A DNA stretch of 33,805 nucleotides from an uncultured Prevotella sp. GTDB lineage: Bacteria; Bacteroidota; Bacteroidia; Bacteroidales; Bacteroidaceae. The first letter of the stretch is position 1, and every line of letters begins with the position of its first letter. The notes under the pieces were generated by a model. The model did no database searches, had not been told where the DNA came from, and saw nothing but the letters and a program-made list of their open reading frames with translations. Made by a program: the position numbers and the translations under genes. The stretch covers positions 1 to 33,805 of the forward strand of contig CALCVT010000059.1 of assembly GCA_937906495.1 (NCBI GenBank), in the 5' to 3' direction. This document shows positions 26,015 through 33,805 of this stretch, piece after piece.

Positions 26015-28345
26015 ATGTCAAGAAAGGAAAAGAATAAAGGCGGCACGCGCCTAAAAAAGAAGGCCGTGGCGCAAATGCTTGTAGAGATGTTCAACGAGCA
26101 CCCTGAAAAGGACTACAACATCAAAGAAATATTTGCCCAGTTTAAAGCATCGAACCATGCAACTAAAATGGTTGTGATGGATGTGCTCGACGATCTGGTG
26201 CTGGATGACTACGTCACTACCGATGGTAACGGAAACTACCGCAACGCTATACGCTCAAACGTGATGGAGGGCACCTTTGTGCGCAAACGCAACGGACGCA
26301 ACTCCTTTGTACCCGATGATGGCGGAAAAAGCATCCTGGTATGCGAGCGAAACGCGCTGCACGCACTCGACGGCGACCGCGTAAAGGTTACCATGCTGGC
26401 CCGACGCGCTGGACACACACGCGAAGCCGAGGTTACCGAAATTTTGGAACGGGCTAACGACACCTTTGTCGGACAACTGCAGGTAGAACAGGGCTACGGC
26501 TTTTTGATTACCGAGAGCCGCTCACTGGCTACCGATATCTTTATTCCAAAAGACAAACTTAAAGGAGGCAAGAACGGCGACAAGGCTGTAGTAAAAATCA
26601 TTGAGTGGCCCTCTGACTCGAAAAGTCCTATCGGTAAGGTTATCGACATCCTGGGAAAACAGGGAGAGAACAATGCCGAGATGCATGCCATCCTGGCACA
26701 GTACGGACTGCCCTACTCCTACCCCGAAAAGGTTGAAAATGCAGCCGAAAAACTCGACCCGGGCATTACTCCCGACGAAATTGCACGCCGCGAGGACTTT
26801 CGAGAGGTTACAACCTTTACCATCGACCCCCACGATGCAAAGGACTTTGACGACGCCCTTTCAATCCGCACACTCAAACCGGGCGTGTGGGAGGTTGGTG
26901 TGCACATTGCGGATGTGTCGCACTATGTAACTGAGGGCGACATTATTGATCGCGAAGCCGAAAAACGGGCCACAAGTGTATACCTGGTTGACCGAACCAT
27001 ACCCATGTTGCCCGAAAGGCTCTGCAACTTTATCTGCTCGCTCCGGCAAGACGAAGAGAAACTGGCTTACTCGGCCATCTTTAACTTGAACGAAAAGGGC
27101 GATATTCTGGACTGGCACCTGGCACACACCGTAATACGCTCCAACCGACGCTTTACCTACGAGGAGGTGCAATACATTTTTGAACGCAACGGCGAAGCTT
27201 CGGCCGAAGACCTGGCGCTGCCGGGCGAACACCCCGAAGCCCTGCCACAAGGGGCCGCACCCGAGGGCGAATATGCCGAAGAACTGATTACACTGAACCG
27301 CCTGGCCAAAATATTCAGACAAAAACGTTTTAAAAATGGCTCAATCGGTTTTGACCGTCCGGAGGTACGCTTCGAAATCGACGAGAAGGGACATCCCGTT
27401 TCTACCTACGTAAAGGTGGCAAAGGACGCAAACAAACTGGTTGAGGAGTTCATGCTGCTGGCTAACCGCAGTGTAGCTGCCAAAATTGCCGTCGTGCCTA
27501 AAAACCGTAAGCCTAAGGTATTCCCCTACCGTATTCACGACGTGCCCGATCCTGAGAAAATGGAAAAATTAAGTGCTTTTGTAGCAAGATTTGGCTACAA
27601 AATACGCACCGAAGGTACCAAGACCGAGGTTTCGAAAAGCCTGAATAAACTGTTGGCCGACGTTAAGGGACAAAAAGAAGAGAATGTGGTTGAAATGGTG
27701 GCTCTGAGGGCCATGATGAAGGCGCGCTACAGCATTCACAACATTGGCCACTACGGACTAATGTTCCAGTACTACACGCACTTTACCTCGCCCATACGTC
27801 GCTACCCCGACTTGATGGTGCACCGCCTGCTTACACGCTATGAACAAGGCGGACGCTCAGTAAGCGCTACCAAATACGAGGACTTGTGCGAGCACTCGTC
27901 AAATATGGAACAACTGGCAGCAACCGCCGAAAGGGCAAGCATTAAATACAAACAGGTGGAGTTTATGGCCGACCGCATCGGACAGGAATTCGAAGGAACC
28001 ATCAGCGGTATCACAGAGTTCGGACTTTATGTCGAAGTGGACGAAAATAAATGCGAAGGCATGATTCCGCTGCGTATGCTGCTTGATGACTATTACGAGT
28101 TTGACGAACGTAACATCTGCCTGATAGGACGACGATTTCGCAAACGCTACAGCTTAGGCGAGAAAGTGCACATCCGCGTTGAACGGGCTAACCTTGAACG
28201 CCGACAACTCGACTTTGCGCTGATTGGACAAGATGGACAACCAACTGAAATGCCAACCGAAAAGAAAAGCAAAGCAGTTGAACAGCCCTCAAAGAAGAAA
28301 CAAAGACGTAAAGGAAGCCGCAAAAGCAGCTTCAAACGGAAATAA
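26015..28345 (+). CDS. rnr: Ribonuclease R
   Basis: Encodes 776 residues from the ATG at 26015. The open frame extends 173 codons upstream across the DUF4294 gene, but that part is not RNase R-like. Domain order: N-terminal winged-helix segment (about 15-75), cold-shock domains, the RNB exonuclease domain with catalytic acids D271, D277, D279 and D280 in DPHDAKDFDDALS, and a C-terminal S1 domain (GTISGITEFGLYVEVDE). A lysine-rich tail ends in KKKQRRKGSRKSSFKRK. The enzyme degrades structured RNA from the 3' end. A weak -7-like TTACTTTG lies at 25985-25992. The gene is convergent with secDF across a 750-nt gap rich in repeats. Confidence 0.97.
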   Translation: MSRKEKNKGGTRLKKKAVAQMLVEMFNEHPEKDYNIKEIFAQFKASNHATKMVVMDVLDDLVLDDYVTTDGNGNYRNAIRSNVMEGTFVRKRNGRNSFVPDDGGKSILVCERNALHALDGDRVKVTMLARRAGHTREAEVTEILERANDTFVGQLQVEQGYGFLITESRSLATDIFIPKDKLKGGKNGDKAVVKIIEWPSDSKSPIGKVIDILGKQGENNAEMHAILAQYGLPYSYPEKVENAAEKLDPGITPDEIARREDFREVTTFTIDPHDAKDFDDALSIRTLKPGVWEVGVHIADVSHYVTEGDIIDREAEKRATSVYLVDRTIPMLPERLCNFICSLRQDEEKLAYSAIFNLNEKGDILDWHLAHTVIRSNRRFTYEEVQYIFERNGEASAEDLALPGEHPEALPQGAAPEGEYAEELITLNRLAKIFRQKRFKNGSIGFDRPEVRFEIDEKGHPVSTYVKVAKDANKLVEEFMLLANRSVAAKIAVVPKNRKPKVFPYRIHDVPDPEKMEKLSAFVARFGYKIRTEGTKTEVSKSLNKLLADVKGQKEENVVEMVALRAMMKARYSIHNIGHYGLMFQYYTHFTSPIRRYPDLMVHRLLTRYEQGGRSVSATKYEDLCEHSSNMEQLAATAERASIKYKQVEFMADRIGQEFEGTISGITEFGLYVEVDENKCEGMIPLRMLLDDYYEFDERNICLIGRRFRKRYSLGEKVHIRVERANLERRQLDFALIGQDGQPTEMPTEKKSKAVEQPSKKKQRRKGSRKSSFKRK

Positions 28346-28484
28346 CATTCGGGTAGCCTAAGGCTATGGTAAACGCATAGACTGCACGGCCATGTGAGGT
28401 TACACACTGCCTATTCACAAGGGCTCACTGCAAAATTTTTATGCCTTCGGCACTAAACCGAAACCCTATTTACGATTTCGCAAA
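28346..28484. other. Non-coding sequence after rnr
   Basis: About 140 nt before the hairpin at 28485. A small GTAGCC/GGCTAT hairpin lies near 28353-28367. Short open frames carry no family resemblance. Nothing else could be supported. Confidence 0.45.
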
Positions 28485-28525
28485 CGGGCGGCTCTGCTAC
28501 CTTACAAGAGTAGCAGGGTCGCCCG
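28485..28525 (+). terminator. Hairpin after rnr
   Basis: A 16-bp stem with two G-U pairs (28485-28500 with 28510-28525) and a 9-nt loop. There is no T-run, so it may be a terminator or an RNA-stabilising end. Confidence 0.55.
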
Positions 28526-28635
28526 TCGGCATTTGCTTCCCTCAACACACAACTTCGCGGGTAAAGCACTTATTGGCTCATCACTTGCCATACTCCCCCA
28601 TAAACTCCTATGCAAAGTTGTTGCAATAGCAACCG

Positions 28636-28840
28636 GTAATTACCATTCTGAACCTTGTAATTACGATGAATCATAACGTAATTACGTTTACGCAGTTGCG
28701 TATTTATGCTGCACCATAGCGTAATTACAATGCTGAACCGCATAATTACGCAATGTTCTTTCAATACCTCGTAATTACACATGCTCACACAAACTTATGA
28801 CACAATCATTATAACCAACACCTCCGACTCGCGTAATTAC
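28636..28840. repeat. GTAATTAC palindrome array, about 21-bp pitch
   Basis: The 8-bp palindrome GTAATTAC begins at 28636, 28657, 28678, 28721, 28771 and 28833. Degenerate copies GTATTTAT at 28700 and ATAATTAC at 28742 complete the first run. The steps are 21, 21, 22, 21, 21, 29 and 62 bp. Spacers of about 13 nt differ, though CTGAACC recurs after the first and fifth copies. The array lies between rnr and secDF and contains no open frame of note. The meaning is unknown; helically phased protein-binding sites are one possibility. Confidence 0.85.
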
Positions 28841-28908
28841 GCATCCCCGACCTATTTGGTGCAGGAAGCCGGAACTCCCAACGCACAAAGGTTCAATAAA
28901 TAATCATC

Positions 28909-28992
28909 GGAGCGACAGAAAATTCTAAAGGGGCGACAGGAAATTCTAAAGGGGCGATAGGAAATTCTAAAGGGGCGATAGAAAAACGAATA
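28909..28992. repeat. Four tandem copies of a 21-bp repeat
   Basis: Units at 28909-28929, 28930-28950, 28951-28971 and 28972-28992 are each exactly 21 bp. Each begins GGGGCGA (GGAGCGA in the first) and the first three end AAATTCTAAA; the last has a degenerate tail. The only other changes are C/T and A/G transitions. The set sits 69 bp from the GTAATTAC array and 39 bp before the secDF terminator. Confidence 0.93.
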
Positions 28993-29030
28993 AAGAACTA
29001 CCTGTCAGCAAAATAGCTTGTAAACACAAA

Positions 29031-29070
29031 TAGCCCCCGCACCTCGAATATAATTCGAAGGCGGGGGCTA
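29031..29070 (-). terminator. Terminator of secDF
   Basis: A 10-bp perfect stem (TAGCCCCCGC at 29031-29040 with 29061-29070) is extended inward by a CTCGAAT/ATTCGAAG stem. It starts 24 nt past the secDF stop, with T-rich sequence following on the minus strand. Confidence 0.85.
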
Positions 29071-29093
29071 AATTGATAAGTATAGACGATGGT

Positions 29094-32027
29094 TTAAGCT
29101 TCGGTCTTTGCTTCAATGCGCTTCTTTCCCAAAGTGCGGTAAGCAATGGGAGCAGCAAGGAAGATAGAAGACAACGTACCGAAGACTACACCCAATATCA
29201 TTGCAAAAGCGAACGAACGGATGCTGTCGCCACCCAAGAAGAAGATACAAAGGAGTACCAACATGGTAGTGGCCGACGTCATAATTGTACGCGTCAAAGT
29301 ACTATTCAACGAGTCGTTGAAAAGACTAAAGGTATCGCGCTTGGGATACAGACCCAAGTTCTCGCGGATACGGTCAAATACAACCACCTTATCGTTAATA
29401 GAGTAACCGATAGCGGTAAGCACTGCACCGATGAAGGTTTGGTCAACCTCGAGCGAGAAGGGTACCCAACCCCAGCAGAGAGAGTACATTCCTAAGATAA
29501 AGAGGGTGTCGAACACCAAGGCAAGCGTAGAGCCCACTGAGAAGGCGATGTTGCGGAAACGCACCAAGATGTAGATAAAGATAGCTGCAAGCGAAAGGAG
29601 CACCGAAATGATGGCACCCTTAGCCATATCTGCAGCTACCGAAGGTCCTACCTTCTGTGCCGAAATAATAGAACCGCCTTCGTGATTGTCGCGATCAATA
29701 AAGGTAGCGTAGTCGGCCTTGATGAGTTTTGCCTCGTGGAGTGCATCGAAGATGAAACGCTCAACCTCCTGGTCGATATTATCGTTATCGTCGTCAATGC
29801 GGTAGTTGGTAGTCAGACGGACAGCCTCATTGCTGGTTGTAGTAATAGCAATGGCACTCACTGTTGCATTGGGGTCTTTAGCGTGAACCTTATTTGCTAC
29901 TGCCGTGCGTACTTGCTCGGGGGTTACACCCTTTTGCTCAAATTCAATCACATAGTTGCGACCACCAGTAAAGTCAATACCCTTTGACAGGCCACGGGTT
30001 GCAAGGAAGGCTACCGAAACGACAGCACCAATGATGAAGATTACGAACGAAGCCTTAGCCTTGCCCATAAAGTTAACCTTCATGTTGGCCAAGAAGTTAC
30101 GGCTCATTCCAGTTACAAAGGTAAGACCCAACCACTTGTCCTTGTTCAAGAAGTGCTCGTAGACCATACGAGTTACCCAAACTGCGGTGAAGAACGATAC
30201 ACAGATACCGATACCCAACGTCATAGCAAAGCCTCGGATAGGACCTGTACCAAAGTTGTAAAGGATAAAGGCTGTGATGATTGAGGTCAGGTTGGAGTCG
30301 AAGATGGCTGAGAAGGCATTGCCGTAGCCATCGGCGAGCGCAGTTTTAATATTCTTACCTGCACGCAACTCTTCCTTGGTACGCTCGTAAATAAGTACGT
30401 TAGCATCGACAGCCATACCGAGTGAGAGCACCATACCGGCTATACCACTCATGGTAAGCGCTGCCTGGAAGGATACCAGCACACCAAAGGTAAAGAAGAA
30501 GTTGAGCAGCAATGCTGCATTGGCTACCATACCGGGTATGAAGCCGTAGAACAGACACATAAAAATCATCAGCAGCACAAAGGCTACTACACAAGCCGTA
30601 AATCCAGCCTCGATTGATGCAGCACCCAGGCTCGGGCCTACAGTTTCCTCCTGTACAATTTTGGTAGGAGCAGGCATCTTACCACTCTTGAGCACATTGG
30701 CCAAGTCGCGGGTATCGTCGGTCGTAAAGTGACCGGAGATTTGCGAAATGCCGCCGGTAATTTCACTTTGGATAACCGGTGCACTGTATACAAAACCATC
30801 AAGCACGATTGCTACGGGGCGCTTCAGGTTTTTCTTGGTTATCTGTGCCCACTCACGACCACCATTGGTAGTCATTGTCATCGATACGATAGGATTGTGC
30901 GACTGGTCAAAGTCGTCTTTGGCATCGGCAATTACATCACCCTGGAGGGCGGGGCCGCCGTTCACCATACGCAGTGCGTAAAGTTCAAATACATTTCCCT
31001 TCATACCGGCTGCACTCTTCACGCCCCATGCAAGGTAAAGGTCGGAAGGAAGTACTGCCTTGGCTGCTTCGCTATGCAGCATGGCGTTTATGGCTGCAGT
31101 ATCGGCAGCTACGGCATAACCTACTACGCAGCCATTGGGGGCCATACCCTGAATTTGAGCAAGTTTGCTCAGAAGCGGGTTCTGGTTAGCTGCGACATTG
31201 GCAGCGGGAGCCTTTTCGGCCTTGGTGCTGTCGGTTGCAACGCTATCGGCCGTTGTGCCCTTAGCCAGGCGGCTGTCGAGCGTCTGCAGCGAAGCGTAAA
31301 GATCGTTGAGCGAGTAAGTCTCCCAAAATTCGAGGTTGGCAGAACCCTGAAGGAGTTTACGCACACGCTCGGGCTCCTTGATACCGGGCATTTCGACCAT
31401 GATTTGGCCAATCTGACCCTTTCCACGCAAAATCTGGATGTTAGGCTGTGCCACACCGAAGCGGTCGATACGCGAACGCACCACCTTGTTAGAGTTTTCG
31501 ACGGCTGCGGCAACCTCTTCGTTGAGTACGCGCTTCACATCGTCGTCGGTCGATTTATAGGTGATATTCTTTTCGTTCAACTTTGAGGCGAATACGCCAC
31601 CAAGTTGGTCTTTACCATTCTGCTCCTGATATACAGAGATAAAGGCATCGACAAAATCGAGCTGATCTTTCTTTGCACGTGCTTGAGCATCGGCACAAGC
31701 CTTTTTGAACTTGGGGTCGTTGGCTTTTTCGCCGGCAAGGTTTTTAACGACATCGGGAACGCTCACCTCAAGTACTACATTCATACCGCCCTTCAGGTCA
31801 AGACCCAGGCCGATTTGCAATTCCTCACACTCCTTGAGCGTTTTCCAGTTTAAGTAAACCTTCTCGTTGCGCATGGAGTCAAGGTAAGCAGCACCATCTT
31901 TTCCCTGCGCCGTCAACTGCTCGGCCTTCTTTTCGTACTTGTTCGTAACGAACGAGAAGGAAAGGTAGAAGAGGCAAATCAAAGTCAGCAGCACTGCAAT
32001 TACTTTAACAAATCCTTTGTTTTGCAT
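29094..32027 (-). CDS. secDF: Protein translocase subunit SecDF (fused)
   Basis: Encodes 977 residues that join SecD and SecF in one chain, as is usual in Bacteroidetes. The N-terminal membrane segment is MQNKGFVKVIAVLLTLICLFYLSF. SecD motifs GLGLDLKGGMNVVLEV and GVAQPNIQILRGKGQIMVEMPG-like sequence follow, then the SecD membrane block with AGMVLSLGMAVDANVLIYERTKEE. The SecF part begins near residue 650 with GIDFTGGRNYVIEF and contains GYSINDKVVVFDRIREN. The complex uses the proton motive force to pull exported proteins from the SecYEG channel. The gene is monocistronic, with a -7 box near 32129 and a terminator at 29031-29070. Confidence 0.98.
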   Translation of the reverse strand: MQNKGFVKVIAVLLTLICLFYLSFSFVTNKYEKKAEQLTAQGKDGAAYLDSMRNEKVYLNWKTLKECEELQIGLGLDLKGGMNVVLEVSVPDVVKNLAGEKANDPKFKKACADAQARAKKDQLDFVDAFISVYQEQNGKDQLGGVFASKLNEKNITYKSTDDDVKRVLNEEVAAAVENSNKVVRSRIDRFGVAQPNIQILRGKGQIGQIMVEMPGIKEPERVRKLLQGSANLEFWETYSLNDLYASLQTLDSRLAKGTTADSVATDSTKAEKAPAANVAANQNPLLSKLAQIQGMAPNGCVVGYAVAADTAAINAMLHSEAAKAVLPSDLYLAWGVKSAAGMKGNVFELYALRMVNGGPALQGDVIADAKDDFDQSHNPIVSMTMTTNGGREWAQITKKNLKRPVAIVLDGFVYSAPVIQSEITGGISQISGHFTTDDTRDLANVLKSGKMPAPTKIVQEETVGPSLGAASIEAGFTACVVAFVLLMIFMCLFYGFIPGMVANAALLLNFFFTFGVLVSFQAALTMSGIAGMVLSLGMAVDANVLIYERTKEELRAGKNIKTALADGYGNAFSAIFDSNLTSIITAFILYNFGTGPIRGFAMTLGIGICVSFFTAVWVTRMVYEHFLNKDKWLGLTFVTGMSRNFLANMKVNFMGKAKASFVIFIIGAVVSVAFLATRGLSKGIDFTGGRNYVIEFEQKGVTPEQVRTAVANKVHAKDPNATVSAIAITTTSNEAVRLTTNYRIDDDNDNIDQEVERFIFDALHEAKLIKADYATFIDRDNHEGGSIISAQKVGPSVAADMAKGAIISVLLSLAAIFIYILVRFRNIAFSVGSTLALVFDTLFILGMYSLCWGWVPFSLEVDQTFIGAVLTAIGYSINDKVVVFDRIRENLGLYPKRDTFSLFNDSLNSTLTRTIMTSATTMLVLLCIFFLGGDSIRSFAFAMILGVVFGTLSSIFLAAPIAYRTLGKKRIEAKTEA

Positions 32028-32086
32028 TGTGTGATTGTGTGATTATTGTTGTTTATTTATATTGTTTTTCCGTTCTGACAAGGCTA

Positions 32087-32136
32087 CCCTACGCTTTATA
32101 ATAAGTAGGGGGTACGCCATTGAACGTGCAAATATA
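32087..32136 (-). promoter_or_regulatory. secDF promoter box and leader hairpin
   Basis: The minus strand reads TATATTTG at 32129-32136, a TAnnTTTG -7 box; no good TTTG stands at -33. The leader of about 95 nt contains CCCTAC (32105-32110 region, minus strand) pairing with GTAGGG (32087-32092 region). The hairpin may tune secDF expression; this is only an inference. Confidence 0.5.
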
Positions 32137-32454
32137 CTTGAAAAATTTGATTTTCACCTTGTTTGCCCCATTTTTGTGCTTTACTCTAAGCAATACAGCC
32201 ACTTTGATACAACCTTATAGGGCTGCAACAGCTTTAACACCAAGTTTGGCAACCGACCCGTCTGCAGTGATGTTCTACAGCTAGTACAAACAACCGGGTT
32301 TGCCCTGCCTGCACCTTACAGGCAATGTCTTTTACCGAAAGGCCGGCCACGCTTGACTCCCCTCTGACAGCAAAGCAGCAAAACGAAAGGCTGCCAAAGC
32401 AGGCTGATAAACTAAATTTAATACTAAGCATGGGCTTTAAATCGCGAAGTTTCG
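32137..32454. other. Divergent spacer between secDF and mdh
   Basis: About 320 nt between the two promoter boxes. A small hairpin, TGCCTG/CAGGCA, lies near 32308-32325. Short open frames on the minus strand are not supported. No repeat array is seen here. Confidence 0.45.
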
Positions 32455-32462
32455 TAAATTTG
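32455..32462 (+). promoter_or_regulatory. -7 box of mdh (TAAATTTG)
   Basis: TAAATTTG matches TAnnTTTG exactly and lies 44 nt upstream of the mdh start codon. The -33 region lacks a clear TTTG. Confidence 0.6.
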
Positions 32463-32506
32463 CGGGCGTAACCAGCGAACTATTTTTTTCTTATATACTT
32501 TTTATT

Positions 32507-33502
32507 ATGGCTTTTTTGACTAACGAAAAACTCGTGATTGTTGGTGCAGCCGGTATGATTGGCTCCAACATGGTTCAGACCGCCCTCATGATGGGTCTTA
32601 CAAACAATATCTGTCTTTACGACGTATTCTCTGCCGAAGGTGTTGCTGAGGAAATGCGCCAGAGCGGCTTTGGCGATGTTAACATCGTAGCTACTACCGA
32701 CGTAGCCGAGGCTTTCAAGGATGCCAAGTACATCATCTCTTCGGGTGGTGCTCCTCGTAAGGAAGGCATGACTCGCGAAGACCTTTTAAAGGGCAACTGC
32801 GAAATTGCCGAGCAACTCGGTAAGGACATCAAGACCTACTGCCCCGACGTTAAGCACGTAGTTATCATCTTCAACCCCGCTGACCTCACCGGTCTCGTAA
32901 CCTTGCTTTACAGCGGTCTGAAACCCGAGCAGGTAACGACCCTTGCTGCACTCGACTCTACCCGTCTGCAAAGCGCACTCGCCAAGAAGTTCGGCGTTAT
33001 GCAGAGCGAAGTTAAGGGTTGCGCCACTTATGGTGGTCACGGCGAGCAGATGGCAGTTTTCGGCAGCAAAGTTACTATCGACGGCCGTAAGCTCAGCGAC
33101 CTTATCGGTACTCCCGAATTCACCGACGAGGAATGGGCACAGATGCGCAAGGACGTTATTCAGGGTGGTGCCAAGATTATCGAACTCCGCCGCCGCTCTT
33201 CGTTCCAGAGCCCCGCATATCTCTCTGTTGAGATGATTCGTTCAGTGATGGGTGGCGAAGCTTTCCGTTTCCCCGCAGGTACCTTCGTAAACAACGAAAA
33301 GTACAACCACATCATGATGGCTATGAACACGACGCTCGACACCACGGGTTGCCACTACACAATGCCCGAGGGTACTCCCGAGGAGCTCGCAAGCCTCGAT
33401 GCATCATACGCTCACCTTTGCAAGATGCGCGATGAACTCGTAACGCTCAACATCGTTCCCGCCATCGAGAAGTGGGGCGAGATCAACCCCAACCTGAAGT
33501 AA
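32507..33502 (+). CDS. mdh: NAD-dependent malate dehydrogenase
   Basis: Encodes 331 residues. The nucleotide-binding motif is GAAGMIG (residues 13-19). The active-site loop APRKEGMTREDLL carries the substrate-binding arginines R84 and R90. NPADLTG follows, and the catalytic His is H178 in GGHGEQMAVF. The enzyme interconverts malate and oxaloacetate with NAD. Loop residues fit malate rather than lactate dehydrogenase. The codon use looks more biased than in the neighbours, as expected for a highly expressed gene. It is monocistronic, with its own -7 box and a strong terminator. Confidence 0.94.
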   Translation: MAFLTNEKLVIVGAAGMIGSNMVQTALMMGLTNNICLYDVFSAEGVAEEMRQSGFGDVNIVATTDVAEAFKDAKYIISSGGAPRKEGMTREDLLKGNCEIAEQLGKDIKTYCPDVKHVVIIFNPADLTGLVTLLYSGLKPEQVTTLAALDSTRLQSALAKKFGVMQSEVKGCATYGGHGEQMAVFGSKVTIDGRKLSDLIGTPEFTDEEWAQMRKDVIQGGAKIIELRRRSSFQSPAYLSVEMIRSVMGGEAFRFPAGTFVNNEKYNHIMMAMNTTLDTTGCHYTMPEGTPEELASLDASYAHLCKMRDELVTLNIVPAIEKWGEINPNLK

Positions 33503-33535
33503 TTTAACTGCTTCGCACTGAAATAAACTTTGAAC

Positions 33536-33577
33536 AAGAGCGCCTGAAAGCAATGAAGCTTTCAGGCGCTCTTTTAT
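33536..33577 (+). terminator. Terminator of mdh
   Basis: A 16-bp perfect stem (33536-33551 with 33558-33573), a 6-nt loop and a short T-rich tail lie 33 nt after the mdh stop. Confidence 0.93.
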
Positions 33578-33805
33578 ATAACCTAGCATTCCTCAATACA
33601 CTTAAAAAATTGGGCTACAGGCCATAGGCTGTCTACTATTGAAGGCTGCCTATATCCTTTTTGCGGATTTAAGAATCGAGTAAAGCATGCAAAACAAAAT
33701 ACACCCCCTGTAAAAAAATTACACACGGAATACGTTGCCCCCTTCCGGAACAACCCAAATTGAAAAACCAATAAAATCAAAGAATTCCGGCCTGCTTCAT
33801 AAAAT
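33578..33805. other. Non-coding end of the window
   Basis: Follows the mdh terminator. It contains an ACACC repeat pair (see 33701-33741). A 65-codon open frame on the minus strand runs through the repeat, has a cysteine- and phenylalanine-rich composition without family resemblance, and is not called. Confidence 0.45.
33701..33741 (+). repeat. ACACC repeat pair with 20-bp step
   Basis: ACACCCCCTGTAAAAAAATT is followed exactly 20 bp later by ACACACGGAATACG. Head and A-rich spacer resemble the units at 14144-14185 and 24961-25004. Confidence 0.5.

Noticed and set aside
28636..28992. Possible CRISPR array
   Set aside because: The conserved core is only 8 bp with spacers of about 13 nt, one array has no spacers at all, and no cas genes are nearby.
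30729..31586. 285-codon open frame on the plus strand
   Set aside because: It is fully inside secDF on the opposite strand, and its product resembles no family.
33583..33780. 65-codon open frame at the right end, minus strand
   Set aside because: It runs through the ACACC repeat pair and has an odd composition without recognisable sequence.

Overview
The window looks like chromosomal backbone of a Bacteroidales bacterium, probably Prevotellaceae or a close relative. The evidence is a run of Bacteroidetes-type promoters (-7 box TAnnTTTG, often with TTTG 19-20 bp upstream), a fused SecDF, a PorZ-like type IX secretion component, a DUF4294 protein, and Bacteroidetes-style NrdG, aminopeptidase P and RNase R. 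No phage, insertion sequence, tRNA, rRNA or CRISPR array was seen.

Layout from left to right: the possible tail of an upstream gene (2-121); a secreted protein of unknown function (486-1799); HU on the minus strand; a minus-strand cluster leuS, yitT-family, rdgB, glycosyltransferase, porZ (transcribed from 10504 down to 2703); a divergent region with a cobalamin riboswitch that leads nrdD-nrdG on the plus strand; a minus-strand sbcD-sbcC pair (19494 down to 14476); a plus-strand run nadA, aminopeptidase P, rbfA, a LolC/E-type permease and a short-chain dehydrogenase; a minus-strand DUF4294 gene; plus-strand rnr; minus-strand secDF; plus-strand mdh.

Most genes are housekeeping: translation (leuS, rbfA, rnr), envelope traffic (secDF, LolC/E-type permease, porZ), NAD synthesis (nadA), nucleotide sanitation (rdgB), anaerobic dNTP synthesis (nrdDG) and central carbon metabolism (mdh). 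The riboswitch suggests that the oxygen-sensitive, B12-independent ribonucleotide reductase is turned down when cobalamin is present, which would make sense if a B12-dependent reductase is encoded elsewhere.

Two things stand out. First, the SbcC and SbcD proteins are full length and keep the zinc hook and most metal ligands, but key catalytic residues are replaced in both: the SbcC P-loop Ser/Thr, Walker B Asp/Glu and switch His, and the SbcD GNHD motif (here GDSD). This looks like a coordinated loss or change of activity in both subunits. Second, several intergenic regions, mainly those between convergent genes, carry short tandem arrays of different sequence but with the same pitch of about 20-23 bp: a GTAATTAC array, a GGGGCGA/AAATTCTAAA array, ACACC arrays at three loci, and an AAGCATTT triplet upstream of HU. 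The pitch is close to two helical turns, and no listed feature explains it.
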